Assembly: GCF_022808675.1 (NCBI RefSeq)
Contig: NZ_JAKZKV010000011.1
Span: 62,001-126,000, forward strand
From: Parabacteroides sp. FAFU027
Lineage (GTDB): Bacteria > Bacteroidota > Bacteroidia > Bacteroidales > UBA7332
Length of the DNA stretch: 64,000 nt
Direction: 5' to 3'
Every line of letters starts with the position of its first letter. Within the stretch, counting starts at the first letter, position 1. This document shows, in pieces, positions 9,233 to 18,441 of the stretch. Below the pieces are notes generated by a model. It did not search any database. It saw only the letters and a list, made by a program, of their open reading frames with translations, and had not been told where the DNA came from. The position numbers and the translations under genes are program-made.

Positions 9233-10597
9233 TTATGAATCTAATTCTTTATAGTCTGCGGGATTCTCGTGCGGATCATGCACAACTTCCTCTTTCTTTT
9301 TTGCCTTGTTTTTGAAGCTAAAGAAACGCTTAACGGCATCAATCATAGCCATCACTGTTTTTTCAAATGCCAGCAGCAATGCCAGTATCAACCCGTAACC
9401 GATAAAGGCCTTCCAGATGATCGATACATTCGGGTCGGTTTCTTTCAGGACAGTTCCGTTATTGACTTTCGTGATATATTCCGACATCGCTTTTTCATCC
9501 GGAATATCTCCTGAATTCCATTTTCCAACTACTGTTCCATTTTTCAGCAGTACCATGCCCGGATTAGCCCGGATAATGGTCTTCAGTGCTGTTTCATCAG
9601 TAAGGGTGAATGGATATTCCGCTCCGGTTGCATTGATCCAGTTTTCTATCTCCGAATTAACCGAAGAGGTCATGCAGTAGAATTTGTATCCTTTATCCTG
9701 AGAATAGTCGTAGATGTTATTGATTTGGTCAATATGCGCATCGACTGCTTTCTCAAGCTTCGGAGAAATCAACAGAAAAGTAAATGAAGTATCTTGCAAA
9801 ACCACATCAGTAATATCTTCACCGGTAGTTTTATCAAGGAGTGAGAAATCATGAATCGGCGGCTCATAGCCTTTTGTCTTCAATACAGACTTTTGTTCCA
9901 CAAAATGCCAGGTAGTATCGTTAGCCGGATAGTTTTGTAGGGTAAACTCTTTCTTCTCCCCGCCTTTCTGGTAAATGAACGTAGTCTCATAAACATCAGC
10001 TGCTGCTCCAGCCGGAATTTCCATTCCTTTCTGTATGTTGGTTCCTAATTTATAGGGAAGGAAATCTATGATAGGCAAATGGAAATAACAGTGCAAAACC
10101 ACCGCTACACCAAATACAAAAGTAATCAACGAAGGCAACCAGTGGAAATGTTCGTGATAGAGATAGGGGATATTCTGCCGGTAGTAGAAATAGAAAAGCG
10201 TAAAAGCCATCAGGACGATATTCTTACCGAAGGTCTGCCAGTTTGTCAGCTTCACCGCGTCACCAAAACAGCCGCAATCGCTTACCGGATTCCCCAACGC
10301 CAGATAAAGCGTGAGCAGTGTCATAAATGACATGAATATCAGCACATACCAGGAAGTATGGCGGGGGCTTAACGCAAGTAGAACATTTACCCCAAGAAGA
10401 AACTCCACACAGGCCAGCAAAATAGCAAATACCAATGCATTGGGCACCAGAAAACCAAGGTGCATGGCCTCAAAGTAATCCTGGAATTTGATTGAAGTTC
10501 CCACGGGGTCTATCATCTTGACAAATCCCGAGAATATGAAAGTCGCTCCGATGATGAGGCGGCTGACAAGCAATAATATCTTAGTTAGCCGTTCCAT
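9233..10597 (-). CDS. DoxX-like membrane protein with thioredoxin-like domain (BT_3928 family)
   Basis: The N-terminal ~180 residues form four or five membrane segments of DoxX/MauE type (GATFIFSGFVKMIDPVGTS is the DoxX signature). There follows a periplasmic region of ~220 residues with a thioredoxin-like pattern (FTFLLISPKLEKA, then NPGMVLLKNGTVVGKW), and a last transmembrane helix near 405-425 with a basic tail. No CxxC is present in the thioredoxin-like part, so simple disulfide exchange is unlikely. Its function is unknown, but it keeps company with DUF1599 and tpiA across Bacteroidales. I start at the ATG at 10595-10597. An ATG 18 nt upstream is also possible. Either way the start lies inside the end of the DUF1599 gene, so translation is coupled. 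Confidence 0.85.
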   Translation of the reverse strand: MERLTKILLLVSRLIIGATFIFSGFVKMIDPVGTSIKFQDYFEAMHLGFLVPNALVFAILLACVEFLLGVNVLLALSPRHTSWYVLIFMSFMTLLTLYLALGNPVSDCGCFGDAVKLTNWQTFGKNIVLMAFTLFYFYYRQNIPYLYHEHFHWLPSLITFVFGVAVVLHCYFHLPIIDFLPYKLGTNIQKGMEIPAGAAADVYETTFIYQKGGEKKEFTLQNYPANDTTWHFVEQKSVLKTKGYEPPIHDFSLLDKTTGEDITDVVLQDTSFTFLLISPKLEKAVDAHIDQINNIYDYSQDKGYKFYCMTSSVNSEIENWINATGAEYPFTLTDETALKTIIRANPGMVLLKNGTVVGKWNSGDIPDEKAMSEYITKVNNGTVLKETDPNVSIIWKAFIGYGLILALLLAFEKTVMAMIDAVKRFFSFKNKAKKKEEVVHDPHENPADYKELDS

Positions 10598-11141
10598 CTT
10601 CTTCGCCGAATTCAAGTTTGATTAATCCGAAAAGTGAGTAGTTGACCATATCCATGTAGTTCGCGTCGATACCTTCCGATACCAGCGTCTGGCCGCAATT
10701 GTCTTCGATTTGCTTGGTACGGTGGATTTTCATCAGGATGAGGTCGGTATAGGAACTGATACGCATGCTACGCCACGCTTCGTCGTAGTCGTGGTTCTTT
10801 TTGTACATTAACTCTTTGGTCTGAGTCATGTAGTTGTCATACAAGCCCAACGCTTCCTGTTCAGTAATGTCACAACTGTCGGCAAAGCCCAAAGCCAGCT
10901 GGATAATGCCGATAATTCCGTAATTGACAATGCCGATAAACTCCGAACGAATGCCTTCGTCGATCTGCGAAACACCTTTGATCTCGATGCTGCGGATACG
11001 GTTTGCCTTGATATATATCTGATCGGTAATGGATTGCGGACGCATGATTCGCCATGCGGGACCGTAGTCTTTGAGTTTTTTCTCAAAAAGGGAACGGCAT
11101 ATCACGATGACGTGCTCAAATTGCTGTACGGTATCTTTCAT
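10581..11141 (-). CDS. DUF1599 domain protein
   Basis: 186 residues built of two similar halves. Each has a motif of the form KKLKDYGPAWRIMRP / KKNHDYDEAWRSMRI followed by DQIYIKANRIRSIE / DLILMKIHRTKQIE, an internal duplication of the DUF1599 (Nmad5-like) unit. Such proteins are sometimes placed near nucleotide metabolism, but no activity is established to my knowledge. First gene of the DUF1599 - BT_3928 - tpiA operon, ending inside the next coding sequence. A -7 element lies 36 nt upstream. Confidence 0.85.
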   Translation of the reverse strand: MKDTVQQFEHVIVICRSLFEKKLKDYGPAWRIMRPQSITDQIYIKANRIRSIEIKGVSQIDEGIRSEFIGIVNYGIIGIIQLALGFADSCDITEQEALGLYDNYMTQTKELMYKKNHDYDEAWRSMRISSYTDLILMKIHRTKQIEDNCGQTLVSEGIDANYMDMVNYSLFGLIKLEFGEEDGTAN

Positions 11142-11176
11142 ATTATGAGGAGTATTTAAGACCCTAAAAAACGTCG

Positions 11177-11184
11177 CAAAGGTA
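11177..11184 (-). promoter_or_regulatory. -7 promoter element for the DUF1599 operon
   Basis: TACCTTTG on the minus strand, an exact match to the Bacteroidetes TAnnTTTG box, 36 nt upstream of the DUF1599 start. No good -33 TTTG is seen at standard spacing. Confidence 0.5.
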
Positions 11185-11316
11185 ATAAATTTCAGGCATA
11201 TAGGAAATAAAGAGCCAAAAGCTGGGCAATAAGGAAGCTTTTTGACTTAATTAGATCTGTTATGCGGAATTACAATAATCGAAGACAATAGGTCTCACCA
11301 TATCAGACGAAAGCCT

Positions 11317-11408
11317 TTCGCCTTATAAGGCAACACACCTTCGCCTTCTAAGGCAACAGTGCTTCGCCTTAACGAGCAACACCCCGTTGCCATATAAGGC
11401 ACCTCATC
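11317..11408. repeat. Four tandem 23-nt units
   Basis: Units at 11317-11339, 11340-11362, 11363-11385 and 11386-11408 share a core close to TTCGCCTTATAAGGCAACA. The first two differ at only a few positions and the last two have decayed. Each unit contains the dyad GCCTTATAAGGC. The array ends on the stop codon of the Gate-domain gene. On the minus strand it therefore lies directly downstream of that gene. Confidence 0.7.
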
Positions 11409-12642
11409 AATGCCCAAAAAACAGATAAGTCAACAAGATAGCCGCCACAATACCTGCCAGGTCAGTCAGCAGGCCTACACCTACGGCATAACGGGTATTC
11501 TTCACCCCTACACTACCGAAATAGACCGCCAGAATATAGAAGGTCGTATCAGCCGCACCCTGAATCACTGAAACCATACGGCCAATGATGCTGTCGGGGC
11601 CAAACGTCTTGATGGCATCGACCATCATCCCGCGGGCGCCACTTCCGCTCAACGGTTTCATCAGTGCCGTAGGAAGTGCATCTACAAACTGGGAATTTAC
11701 CCCGATGGTATCAAATCCCATTTTGATGGCAGTAATCATCATTCCCATTGCGCCTGATGCACGAAACATACCCACAGCCACCAGAATAGCCACCAGATAC
11801 GGGATAATCATCACCGCAGTCTGGAAACCCTCTTTAGCGCCTTCAATAAAGGAGTTATAGACGTTGACCTTCTTGCGCATACCCGCCACCAGAAAACCCA
11901 CAATGATACTCAACAGGGCAAAGCTCGCTCCGAAATTGGAGTAAAGGGAAATTTTCTCCTGTGGCAAATGGGAAAAGAACCAGATAATGGTAGCCACAAT
12001 AGCCGTCAGTCCGCCCAGATAGGCGAGAATAACTTTATCCAGAATATTAATGCGCTGCAAGATAGCTACCGACAGAATACCGATAATGGTAGAGAAAAAA
12101 GTAGCCAAAAGAATAGGCAGAAAGACATCCGAAGCGTTCGCTGCACCCATCTGTGCACGAAGTACCATGATACTGACCGGTACCAGTGTCAGCCCCGAAG
12201 TATTCAGTACCAGAAACATGATCATTGGATTGGATGCAGTCTCTTTATCCTTATTCAGCTCCTGCATCTCTTTCATTGCTTTCAACCCAAGTGGAGTTGC
12301 CGCATTTCCCAAACCTAAAAGGTTTGCTGAAACATTCATAAATATGGATCCGATGGCTGGATGTTCTTTCGGGATGTCCGGGAAAAGACGAACAAAAAGT
12401 GGGCTGATCAGTTTTGAGAAGAACTTAATAAGACCGCCATGTTCGCCAATCTTCATCAATCCCATCCAAAGCGACAAGGCACCGGTCAATCCAAGCGAAA
12501 CCTCAAACGCTGTCTTCGATGTATCAAACGTGGAGAGCATCACTTCGTAAAAGGCATTCAGGTCACCCCATACAAGGGCTTTAATCAGTGCCACCACAAA
12601 GGCAATCAGGATAAACGCGATGAAGATATAATTCAATGCCAT
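11407..12642 (-). CDS. Gate-domain membrane protein (fused SpmA/SpmB, nucleoside-recognition type)
   Basis: 411 residues, about ten membrane segments in two halves. The first half carries FDTSKTAFEVSLGLTGALSLWMGLMKIGE and NLLGLGNAATPLGLKAM, as in SpmA. The second carries GAKEGFQTAVMIIPYLVAILVAVGMFRASG and PTALMKPLSGSGARGMM, as in SpmB. In Bacillus these are two spore-maturation proteins. In Bacteroidetes, which do not sporulate, the fused form is a putative transporter of unknown substrate. It is a single gene with a TATCTTTG box upstream. Confidence 0.88.
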   Translation of the reverse strand: MALNYIFIAFILIAFVVALIKALVWGDLNAFYEVMLSTFDTSKTAFEVSLGLTGALSLWMGLMKIGEHGGLIKFFSKLISPLFVRLFPDIPKEHPAIGSIFMNVSANLLGLGNAATPLGLKAMKEMQELNKDKETASNPMIMFLVLNTSGLTLVPVSIMVLRAQMGAANASDVFLPILLATFFSTIIGILSVAILQRINILDKVILAYLGGLTAIVATIIWFFSHLPQEKISLYSNFGASFALLSIIVGFLVAGMRKKVNVYNSFIEGAKEGFQTAVMIIPYLVAILVAVGMFRASGAMGMMITAIKMGFDTIGVNSQFVDALPTALMKPLSGSGARGMMVDAIKTFGPDSIIGRMVSVIQGAADTTFYILAVYFGSVGVKNTRYAVGVGLLTDLAGIVAAILLTYLFFGH

Positions 12643-12698
12643 AGACTGTATCTTGTGTAGTTACTATTCTGGAAAATGGTTTATTAACAAACGAAAGG

Positions 12699-12706
12699 CA
12701 AAGATA
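12699..12706 (-). promoter_or_regulatory. -7 promoter element for the Gate-domain gene
   Basis: TATCTTTG on the minus strand, an exact TAnnTTTG match, about 57 nt upstream of the start codon. Confidence 0.45.
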
Positions 12707-12753
12707 GAAACTTTGTTTATACTATTTCCCTGAATCATAGTCCAGAAAACAAA

Positions 12754-12778
12754 AAAAGCCGCAGGTCATGCGGCTTTT
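12754..12778 (-). terminator. Porin gene terminator
   Basis: AAAAGCCGCA / TGCGGCTTTT with a 5-nt loop. On the minus strand it runs into a T-tract (TTTTTTTGTTT). It lies 20 nt beyond the porin stop. Confidence 0.85.
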
Positions 12779-12799
12779 GATGATATTATGAGCTTAGGA

Positions 12800-13921
12800 T
12801 CAGAATCCGACCTGAAGCTGTCCGAGAACGGCATTTTCAGATCTCACACCCACTGCGTTGTTGTCTTTATATACGTAGTGTAACTGGAAACGGCTTCTTT
12901 TGTAGAAGTTCCATTGCATACCGATTTGGTAGTTGGTAAATTTCTTACCGTTTACATCCACGTTTTTGTTGTAGAAATCATACTCAGCAATCACATCTAT
13001 TTTAGGGCAAACATGTCCGTTGAGCAAAGCATAATAACCTTCACGGTTGATGTGAGCGTCTGTTCCGTGTACATACTCAGCACGTCCGTAAACGTATTTA
13101 GTCGTAATCTCACCACCTAAGCTCCAACGATTGCGCAGGTGGTCAACAGCTTTGGCATCACCCAGCTCAGCAACGTTTTTGTAGTTCGCTTTACCTGCAT
13201 ACAATGAACCACCAACTTTAAGGTATGACAATGGGTTAAACATCAAAGTACCTACAAAGTCTTTGTGACGGTTGTTGTCCATATTATTTACACCGTTTCC
13301 GTTGAAAATACCCAATTGATAATCAACCAGATTTCTTTTCTGATAGGAAAGGAAACTACCCCCAATCTGAATACCGCAATCACGTCCTGCCATATTCCCA
13401 GCACCCAAAACGTCCGTAGAACCACCAACCAGGTTATTAATCGCCTGAGAATTGGTTACATTCTCCAAAACGGATTGAGAAATGGCATTTTCAATAGAGA
13501 AGGGAAGTTTCATCTGACCCACTTTCAGTTTCAGGAATGTTTTTGGTGCATATTCCATCCAGTATTCCACCAATGCAGGAGTCGGTCCAAGGTTTGACTG
13601 AATCTGGAAAGTGATGTTATCAGTCAGTTTACCTTCAATAAAGGAAATGATACGCTTTACACCATAGCTTTGTCTTTGAGGTAAGGTATCTGAGTAAGAA
13701 TAGCCGATATGTGCGTAACCAAATACTTTTACCTTATCCAACAGGTAAAGTGATTTTGCCGGAGTTGCTTTCTTTTCAACAGCAATCAAAGAGTCAGCCT
13801 CTTTGGCAGTGATTACATTCTTTTTAGCGAGAAGCTTCAATACATTCTCCGATGTTTGCTGCGCATTGGCGGCAAAAACAGAAATAATCAGAAGTAAAAA
13901 TGCGTAAACGATTTTCCTCAT
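12800..13921 (-). CDS. Phosphate-selective-type (OprO/OprP-like) porin
   Basis: A signal peptide (MRKIVYAFLLLIISVFAANA) is followed by a short helical segment (KLLAKKNVITAKEADSLIAVEK) and a long beta-barrel. The barrel segment KTFLKLKVGQMKLPFSIENA is the signature of the OprO/OprP-type porin family, where it forms part of the barrel near the constriction. It ends with a typical outer-membrane strand (AVLGQLQVGF). 373 residues. In Bacteroidetes such porins are general or anion channels. No phosphate-regulation gene is nearby, so the solute cannot be deduced. Confidence 0.85.
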   Translation of the reverse strand: MRKIVYAFLLLIISVFAANAQQTSENVLKLLAKKNVITAKEADSLIAVEKKATPAKSLYLLDKVKVFGYAHIGYSYSDTLPQRQSYGVKRIISFIEGKLTDNITFQIQSNLGPTPALVEYWMEYAPKTFLKLKVGQMKLPFSIENAISQSVLENVTNSQAINNLVGGSTDVLGAGNMAGRDCGIQIGGSFLSYQKRNLVDYQLGIFNGNGVNNMDNNRHKDFVGTLMFNPLSYLKVGGSLYAGKANYKNVAELGDAKAVDHLRNRWSLGGEITTKYVYGRAEYVHGTDAHINREGYYALLNGHVCPKIDVIAEYDFYNKNVDVNGKKFTNYQIGMQWNFYKRSRFQLHYVYKDNNAVGVRSENAVLGQLQVGF

Positions 13922-14033
13922 ACTTGAATTTGGGTTTTAATGTTTAGAATTCGTGTTTGAAAAGATTCCACCGGCCTTTCTTTTTGCAAGTATTTCAGAT
14001 GTAATATCTGCATAACTCTCCAAAAACGAGGCG

Positions 14034-14041
14034 CAAAGGTA
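14034..14041 (-). promoter_or_regulatory. -7 promoter element for the porin gene
   Basis: TACCTTTG followed by C on the minus strand, 113 nt upstream of the porin ATG, giving a leader of about 105 nt. Spacing to an upstream TTG is longer than usual, so only the -7 part is convincing. Confidence 0.4.
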
Positions 14042-14128
14042 GCTATTTTTTCAATATCAGAAAAACAACCCTTAAACGCCGGACTATCCGAAAGAGTTTA
14101 GTACTTTCGCAGCAAAGCTATTAAACCA

Positions 14129-14833
14129 ATGAAAACATCAGACGTAAAAAAAGAACTGCAATCCGTTGCCAACCCTGAAAAAGCACTGTTGCTTCAGGGA
14201 TTTTTCAAGACAGGTGAAGGTGAATACGGTGAAGGCGATCTCTTTCTGGGAATCACCGTTCCACAGCAGCGAGTCATCGCAAAGAATTATAAAGAACTGC
14301 CTTTGCCAGAAATAGAAATCCTGCTCCACGAATCTTATCATGAATGCCGGTTAACTGCCCTGATTATTTTGGTCAACCGCTTCAAGAAAACAAAAGACGA
14401 AACTGGTCGGAAAGAGATTGTCGATTTGTATCTGAGGAATATCGCCTATATCAATAACTGGGACCTGGTCGATTCGTCGGCTTGTTATATACTGGGCGAA
14501 TATCTGCTGGACAAAGACCGCACATTGATTTATCGCCTGGCCGAAAGTGATTCGATGTGGGAACAGCGCATCGCTGTACTCACCACATTTACCTTTATCC
14601 GTAACGATGATTTTGCCGACAACCTGCTTCTGGCCGAGAAGCTCCTCAATCACAAGCATGACCTCATGCACAAGGCCATCGGCTGGATGCTTCGTGAAGT
14701 TGGCAAACGCAATAAATCGGTATTGGTGGATTTCCTGATGCAATATTCCACGCAGATGCCACGTGCAATGCTGCGTTACGCTATCGAGAAGTTTCCGGAA
14801 GAGGAACGACAGTATTTCCTGAAGAGAAAGTAA
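14129..14833 (+). CDS. DNA alkylation repair protein (AlkD-like HEAT-repeat glycosylase)
   Basis: 234 residues, all helical, in the AlkC/AlkD fold. Features include FFKTGEGEYGEGDLFLGITVP near residue 27, INNWDLVDSSACYILGEYL near 108 (the WDLVD segment carries the acidic catalytic-site residue in AlkD), and DLMHKAIGWMLREVGKR near 180. AlkD enzymes excise positively charged N3- and N7-alkylated purines without base flipping. It is a lone gene in divergent orientation to the porin. Several bases upstream, TACTTTCG at 14102-14109 is a near match to the -7 box. Confidence 0.9.
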   Translation: MKTSDVKKELQSVANPEKALLLQGFFKTGEGEYGEGDLFLGITVPQQRVIAKNYKELPLPEIEILLHESYHECRLTALIILVNRFKKTKDETGRKEIVDLYLRNIAYINNWDLVDSSACYILGEYLLDKDRTLIYRLAESDSMWEQRIAVLTTFTFIRNDDFADNLLLAEKLLNHKHDLMHKAIGWMLREVGKRNKSVLVDFLMQYSTQMPRAMLRYAIEKFPEEERQYFLKRK

Positions 14834-14951
14834 GAGCCTACTGTTCCAGACTATTATTGAATTCGGTTTCAAAACAAAGGATTGCCCGATTTCGTTATTA
14901 TCATACAACCATGCTTTTTCAAACGGTGAAAAGCTTACAACTCCTAAACCC

Positions 14952-15554
14952 ATGAAAACGAAGCAATCTTACCACTACCTGATGTTAAGCCTGCTACTTG
15001 GCTTCTTTAGCCTTGAAACACGCGCTCAGGACGCACCTTCTCCGATAGAATCACCGGAACAGGCATTGATTAAACTACAAGAAGAGAAATCTGTTAATGA
15101 AAAGCAGATCCGCGACCTGAAGAACGAACAGGAAAGCTTAATCAGTGAACTAAAAAGAATTAAACTGGATCAGAAACAAGCCAAAAATGACCTCAAATTA
15201 CTGAAGTCAAAAAACGCAGTGATAAAAGGCGATCAGAAAAGAGTCAAAGACACCCGCAAACTCCTGAAAAACAAGGAAAAGAGCAATATTCTGAATGAAT
15301 CAAACGAACCATCTCTCTATGAACAGAAACTTTCGGTTGAGCAAGAATTACTGAAAGTGAAGGAAAGGGAGGGCCAGAACAATGAACTGATTGAAAAGAA
15401 AAAGTCTGAAAGCAACATCCTGAAACAGAAAGTCGAGGTTAACAATCACAAGATGCAACGCGTTAATAATGACATAAAAACGGCCAAAGCCAAACAAAAA
15501 GAGCTGAAACTGAAAGAAAAGCAACTCAAGGCCATGAAATCCGGAAAATCGTAA
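14952..15554 (+). CDS. Secreted coiled-coil protein
   Basis: A signal peptide ending at ETRAQ (residue 26) is followed by ~170 residues that are almost entirely charged heptads (rich in K, E, L, Q), predicting a long, highly basic coiled coil in the periplasm. A weak break around residue 115 (NESNEPSLYEQ) may mark a hairpin between two helices. I do not recognise a family. Similar lysine-rich coiled-coil proteins are often annotated as hypothetical. It precedes a bidirectional terminator shared with ssrA. Confidence 0.7.
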   Translation: MKTKQSYHYLMLSLLLGFFSLETRAQDAPSPIESPEQALIKLQEEKSVNEKQIRDLKNEQESLISELKRIKLDQKQAKNDLKLLKSKNAVIKGDQKRVKDTRKLLKNKEKSNILNESNEPSLYEQKLSVEQELLKVKEREGQNNELIEKKKSESNILKQKVEVNNHKMQRVNNDIKTAKAKQKELKLKEKQLKAMKSGKS

Positions 15555-15577
15555 ATAAAAGGAAACTGGTTTACGAA

Positions 15578-15609
15578 AAAGAGCGGAACTCTGATGAATT
15601 CCGCTCTTT
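15578..15609. terminator. Bidirectional terminator between coiled-coil gene and ssrA
   Basis: Perfect 11-bp stem AAAGAGCGGAA / TTCCGCTCTTT with a 10-nt loop, placed 24 nt after the coiled-coil gene stop and just past the ssrA 3' end. Confidence 0.8.
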
Positions 15610-15612
15610 CTG

Positions 15613-16009
15613 TGTGGAGCTGCGGGGAGTCGAACCCCGGTCCAAACGAGGAAGCAATATGCTTTCTACATGCTTATCTTCGCCTTCATTTTCGTGAACG
15701 GGCAAGACCGAAGCCACCAACCCGAACCTTATCCCCTTAAATTTCGCATCAGCCCGGGGAGAGCTTTCAGCTAGTTCCGATTTTTCTGCACCACCGGTTC
15801 GGATTGCTTCGGAGCCACAGCGTCCGGGTGATGTCACGTCCTGGCACCTGGTGCCGGGATTAAGCTTAATCTACTATGATTCGATTATGCAGCGAGAGCT
15901 ACGTTATTTTCGCCAGTTAAATTTTTGATGTCCGGGATTATAGAGCCAGCCATCCACGCTCTGCATGCTTACACACCTCTTCTACCCGCTGTCAAATCCA
16001 GACAGCCCC
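15613..16009 (-). ncRNA. ssrA: Transfer-messenger RNA (tmRNA)
   Basis: Rescues stalled ribosomes by trans-translation. The 5' end GGGGCUG (ending at 16009) pairs with the 3' CAGCUCC (15616-15622), including one G-U pair, to give the acceptor stem. The T-arm (CGGGG, TTCGA, CCCCG) directly precedes it. The resume codon and tag lie at 15885-15914 on the minus strand and read GENNVALAA followed by TAA, a Bacteroidetes-type tag ending in ALAA. Total length is about 395 nt. The encoded 3' end after the discriminator A is CAC rather than CCA, so CCA is probably added after transcription. Any open frame across this stretch is spurious. Confidence 0.95.
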
Positions 16010-16062
16010 ATTTACATTTTAGGTTCTAAGTAGTAAGTTGTACGTTTACTTCTTTCCTTATA

Positions 16063-16070
16063 CAAAGGTA
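16063..16070 (-). promoter_or_regulatory. -7 promoter element for ssrA
   Basis: TACCTTTG on the minus strand, 54 nt upstream of the mature tmRNA 5' end, allowing a precursor with a short leader. No clear -33 box. Confidence 0.5.
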
Positions 16071-16123
16071 AGCATAAAACGCTTCGCTTATCACTTAAAA
16101 CCTAAAACTTATAATGCTTGAAC

Positions 16124-17656
16124 TTATTTCGCGAAGCTTACCGCACGTGTTTCACGGATTACGGTGATCTTCACCTGACCCGGATAGGTCATTTCATCCT
16201 GGATACGTTTAGCGATTTCGTTTGACAAGCTTTCTGTTTCTTTATCGTCAATCTTATCCGCACCCACGATTACGCGCAATTCGCGTCCTGCCTGGATAGC
16301 GTAGGTTTTCAATACACCCGGATAAGAAAGAGCCAGTTGCTCAAGATCATTCAGACGCTTGATATAGGCTTCTACGATCTCACGTCGAGCACCAGGACGA
16401 GCACCTGAGATAGCATCACAAACCTGTACAATCGGAGCCAGCAAGCTGGTCATCTCCACTTCATCGTGGTGAGCACCAATCGCGTTGCAGATATCCGGTT
16501 TCTCTTTGTATTTCTCAGCCAGCTTCATACCGAGCAATGCGTGTGGCAATTCCGGTTCGTCATCAGGTACTTTACCTATATCATGTAAAAGACCGGCACG
16601 TTTCGCTTTCTTCACATTCAGGCCTAATTCAGCAGCCATGATCGCACACAGGTTAGCAGTCTCGCGGGAGTGTTGCAGCAAGTTCTGACCGTAAGAAGAA
16701 CGGTATTTCATTTTACCTACCATACGGATCAATTCAGGGTGTAATCCGTGGATACCCAGGTCAATAGTCGTACGTTTACCGGTTTCGATAATCTCCTCTT
16801 CCACCTGTTTGCGTACTTTTGCTACCACCTCTTCGATACGGGCCGGGTGGATACGTCCGTCTGTTACCAGTTGGTGAAGTGCCAGACGCGCAATCTCACG
16901 GCGAACCGGGTCAAAACCTGAAAGCACAATTGCTTCCGGAGTATCATCCACGATGATTTCCACACCGGTAGCAGCCTCCAGGGCACGGATATTACGTCCT
17001 TCACGACCGATGATACGGCCTTTGATTTCATCTGATTCAATGTGGAATACAGTAACCGCATTTTCAATGGCCGTTTCAGTGGCTACGCGTTGAATCGATT
17101 GGATTACAATACGTTTAGCCTCTTTGTTAGCAGTCATTTTAGCTTCATCCATGATTTCATTGATGTACGAAGCGGCAGCTGTTTTAGCTTCTTCCTTCAA
17201 AGATTCAACCAGTTTATCTTTCGCCTCTTCAGCCGAAAGACCAGAGATAGACTCCAGACGTTCAATCTCTTCGCGGTACATTTTATCGACTTCCTGCTGT
17301 TTCTTGTCAACAACAGCCAGTTGATTCTCAAGCGATTCCTTCAGTGTTTCAGCTTCTGAAGTTTTCTTTTGCAATTCATCCTGTTTCTGATTAATCTGTG
17401 TTTCACGCTGTTTCAGTTTACTTTCAACAGACTGAATTTTAGCGTTACGTGCCGTAACCTGTTTTTCCAGATCGGCTTTCAGATTGATGAACTTCTCCTT
17501 TACTTCAAGCAATTTATTCTTCTTGATCACTTCTGCTTCTTTTCTGGCTTCTTCCAGAATCCCCTCGAAGCGTGTCTTGAAGATAAATTTCGTGCTAATC
17601 CAGGTAGCGACACCACCCACGATTAAGCATGCAATTCCTATCAATAATTCAAGCAT
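16124..17656 (-). CDS. rny: Ribonuclease Y
   Basis: Membrane-anchored endoribonuclease of mRNA turnover. Residues 1-22 form the transmembrane anchor. Residues ~30-160 are a long coiled coil. A KH domain follows with the GxxG loop in GRIIGREG (213-220), then the HD phosphohydrolase domain with the metal pair H358-D359 in [12 protein letters not shown]. Length 510 is standard. It is the last gene after the zapA pair, but a terminator hairpin lies between them, so it probably has its own promoter. Confidence 0.97.
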   Translation of the reverse strand: MLELLIGIACLIVGGVATWISTKFIFKTRFEGILEEARKEAEVIKKNKLLEVKEKFINLKADLEKQVTARNAKIQSVESKLKQRETQINQKQDELQKKTSEAETLKESLENQLAVVDKKQQEVDKMYREEIERLESISGLSAEEAKDKLVESLKEEAKTAAASYINEIMDEAKMTANKEAKRIVIQSIQRVATETAIENAVTVFHIESDEIKGRIIGREGRNIRALEAATGVEIIVDDTPEAIVLSGFDPVRREIARLALHQLVTDGRIHPARIEEVVAKVRKQVEEEIIETGKRTTIDLGIHGLHPELIRMVGKMKYRSSYGQNLLQHSRETANLCAIMAAELGLNVKKAKRAGLLHDIGKVPDDEPELPHALLGMKLAEKYKEKPDICNAIGAHHDEVEMTSLLAPIVQVCDAISGARPGARREIVEAYIKRLNDLEQLALSYPGVLKTYAIQAGRELRVIVGADKIDDKETESLSNEIAKRIQDEMTYPGQVKITVIRETRAVSFAK

Positions 17657-17682
17657 TTGAGTATTAGGTATTTAATTGTTAT

Positions 17683-17730
17683 AAAAAAAGCACTATCACT
17701 TCAGGTAAAGAATTACCCAAAATGTAGTGC
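17683..17730 (-). terminator. Terminator after zapA
   Basis: GCACTA / TAGTGC stem at 17690-17695 and 17725-17730, with a possible inner pairing GGTAA / TTACC. On the minus strand it is followed by TTTTTTT. It lies between zapA and rny. Confidence 0.65.
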
Positions 17731-17759
17731 AGGTACAATATCTCGGTTATAAAATCTAC

Positions 17760-18056
17760 TTATCTCAGGAAAGATTCCAGGTCTGTATTTAGATCCTGGA
17801 TTTTCTCAAGTAGAGGTTCAATACTTTTATCTTCGTTCAGTTTCACGTATTCATACGCAAACTGGAGGGCAACAAAAGAAAGAAAGTCTTTCACATCCAA
17901 TTTATTATCATCAAAATGCCCCTGGTATTGCGACAGTTTGCTCTCCAGGAGTTTCGCGGCGAGTCTCATATTTTGCTCCTCTTCACGCTCTATGCGCAGA
18001 GGGTACTCCTTACCCGCCAGATTCAGTTTGATGGTCATTTTATCGTCCATATGCAT
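17760..18056 (-). CDS. zapA: Cell division protein ZapA
   Basis: 98 residues: a short beta/alpha head (KMTIKLNLAGKEYPLRIERE) followed by a long helix, the ZapA layout. ZapA cross-links FtsZ protofilaments at the division ring. It starts 1 nt after the stop of the coiled-coil gene upstream, so the two are translated together, and the partner probably plays the ZapB-like role. Two alternative ATGs (third and seventh codons) would shorten it slightly. Confidence 0.88.
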   Translation of the reverse strand: MHMDDKMTIKLNLAGKEYPLRIEREEEQNMRLAAKLLESKLSQYQGHFDDNKLDVKDFLSFVALQFAYEYVKLNEDKSIEPLLEKIQDLNTDLESFLR

Positions 18057-18057
18057 C

Positions 18058-18351
18058 TTATTCGTTTAGTAATGCGATGCATTTATCGATTTCCCGCACT
18101 AATTTGGTATATCTGGCCTTTGCATTTCTGCGTTCTTCCTCGCTCATGGCGATACCTTGTGCCAGCTTCAGGTTGTCATATCTGGAAAGAAGCTCTTTGT
18201 ATGAACTTTCTACCACCAGAAACTCCTCGTCCTTTTGCGCAACAGTGCGCTTGAGCAAGGCGTTTTCTTCTCTCAACGATTCGCAGAGAAGCATGAGTTG
18301 CCTTACCCGGGCTTCGAAATTATTCAGCAGTTTTTTTTGTTCATCAGTCAT
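18058..18351 (-). CDS. Small coiled-coil protein (ZapB-like partner)
   Basis: 97 residues, nearly all coiled coil with regular leucine heptads (FEARVRQLMLLCESLREEN, LLKRTVAQKDEEFLVVE), then a short conserved tail with EEERRNAKARYTKLVREID. It lies directly before zapA in Bacteroidales and its size fits a ZapB-like division-ring component, but sequence alone does not prove this. A promoter with TATTTTTG lies just upstream. Confidence 0.75.
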   Translation of the reverse strand: MTDEQKKLLNNFEARVRQLMLLCESLREENALLKRTVAQKDEEFLVVESSYKELLSRYDNLKLAQGIAMSEEERRNAKARYTKLVREIDKCIALLNE

Positions 18352-18371
18352 TCTGATCCGGATTCAACACA

Positions 18372-18403
18372 CAAAAATAGACAAATGATTGTAATACAAA
18401 AAG
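18372..18403 (-). promoter_or_regulatory. Promoter of the coiled-coil/zapA operon
   Basis: On the minus strand, TATTTTTG (18372-18379) matches TAnnTTTG exactly. A TTTTTG lies about 17-20 nt upstream. The predicted transcript start would be only ~14 nt before the ATG at 18351. Confidence 0.5.
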
Positions 18404-18441
18404 ATTTAAAGAACGAATTTAAAATTATCGTTCTATTTTAA

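Noticed and set aside
11317-11408. CRISPR array
   Set aside because: The 23-nt units are contiguous with no spacers, and no cas genes are present in the window.
15571-15837. Open frame over the ssrA gene
   Set aside because: It lies in the tmRNA, whose fold and tag explain the sequence.
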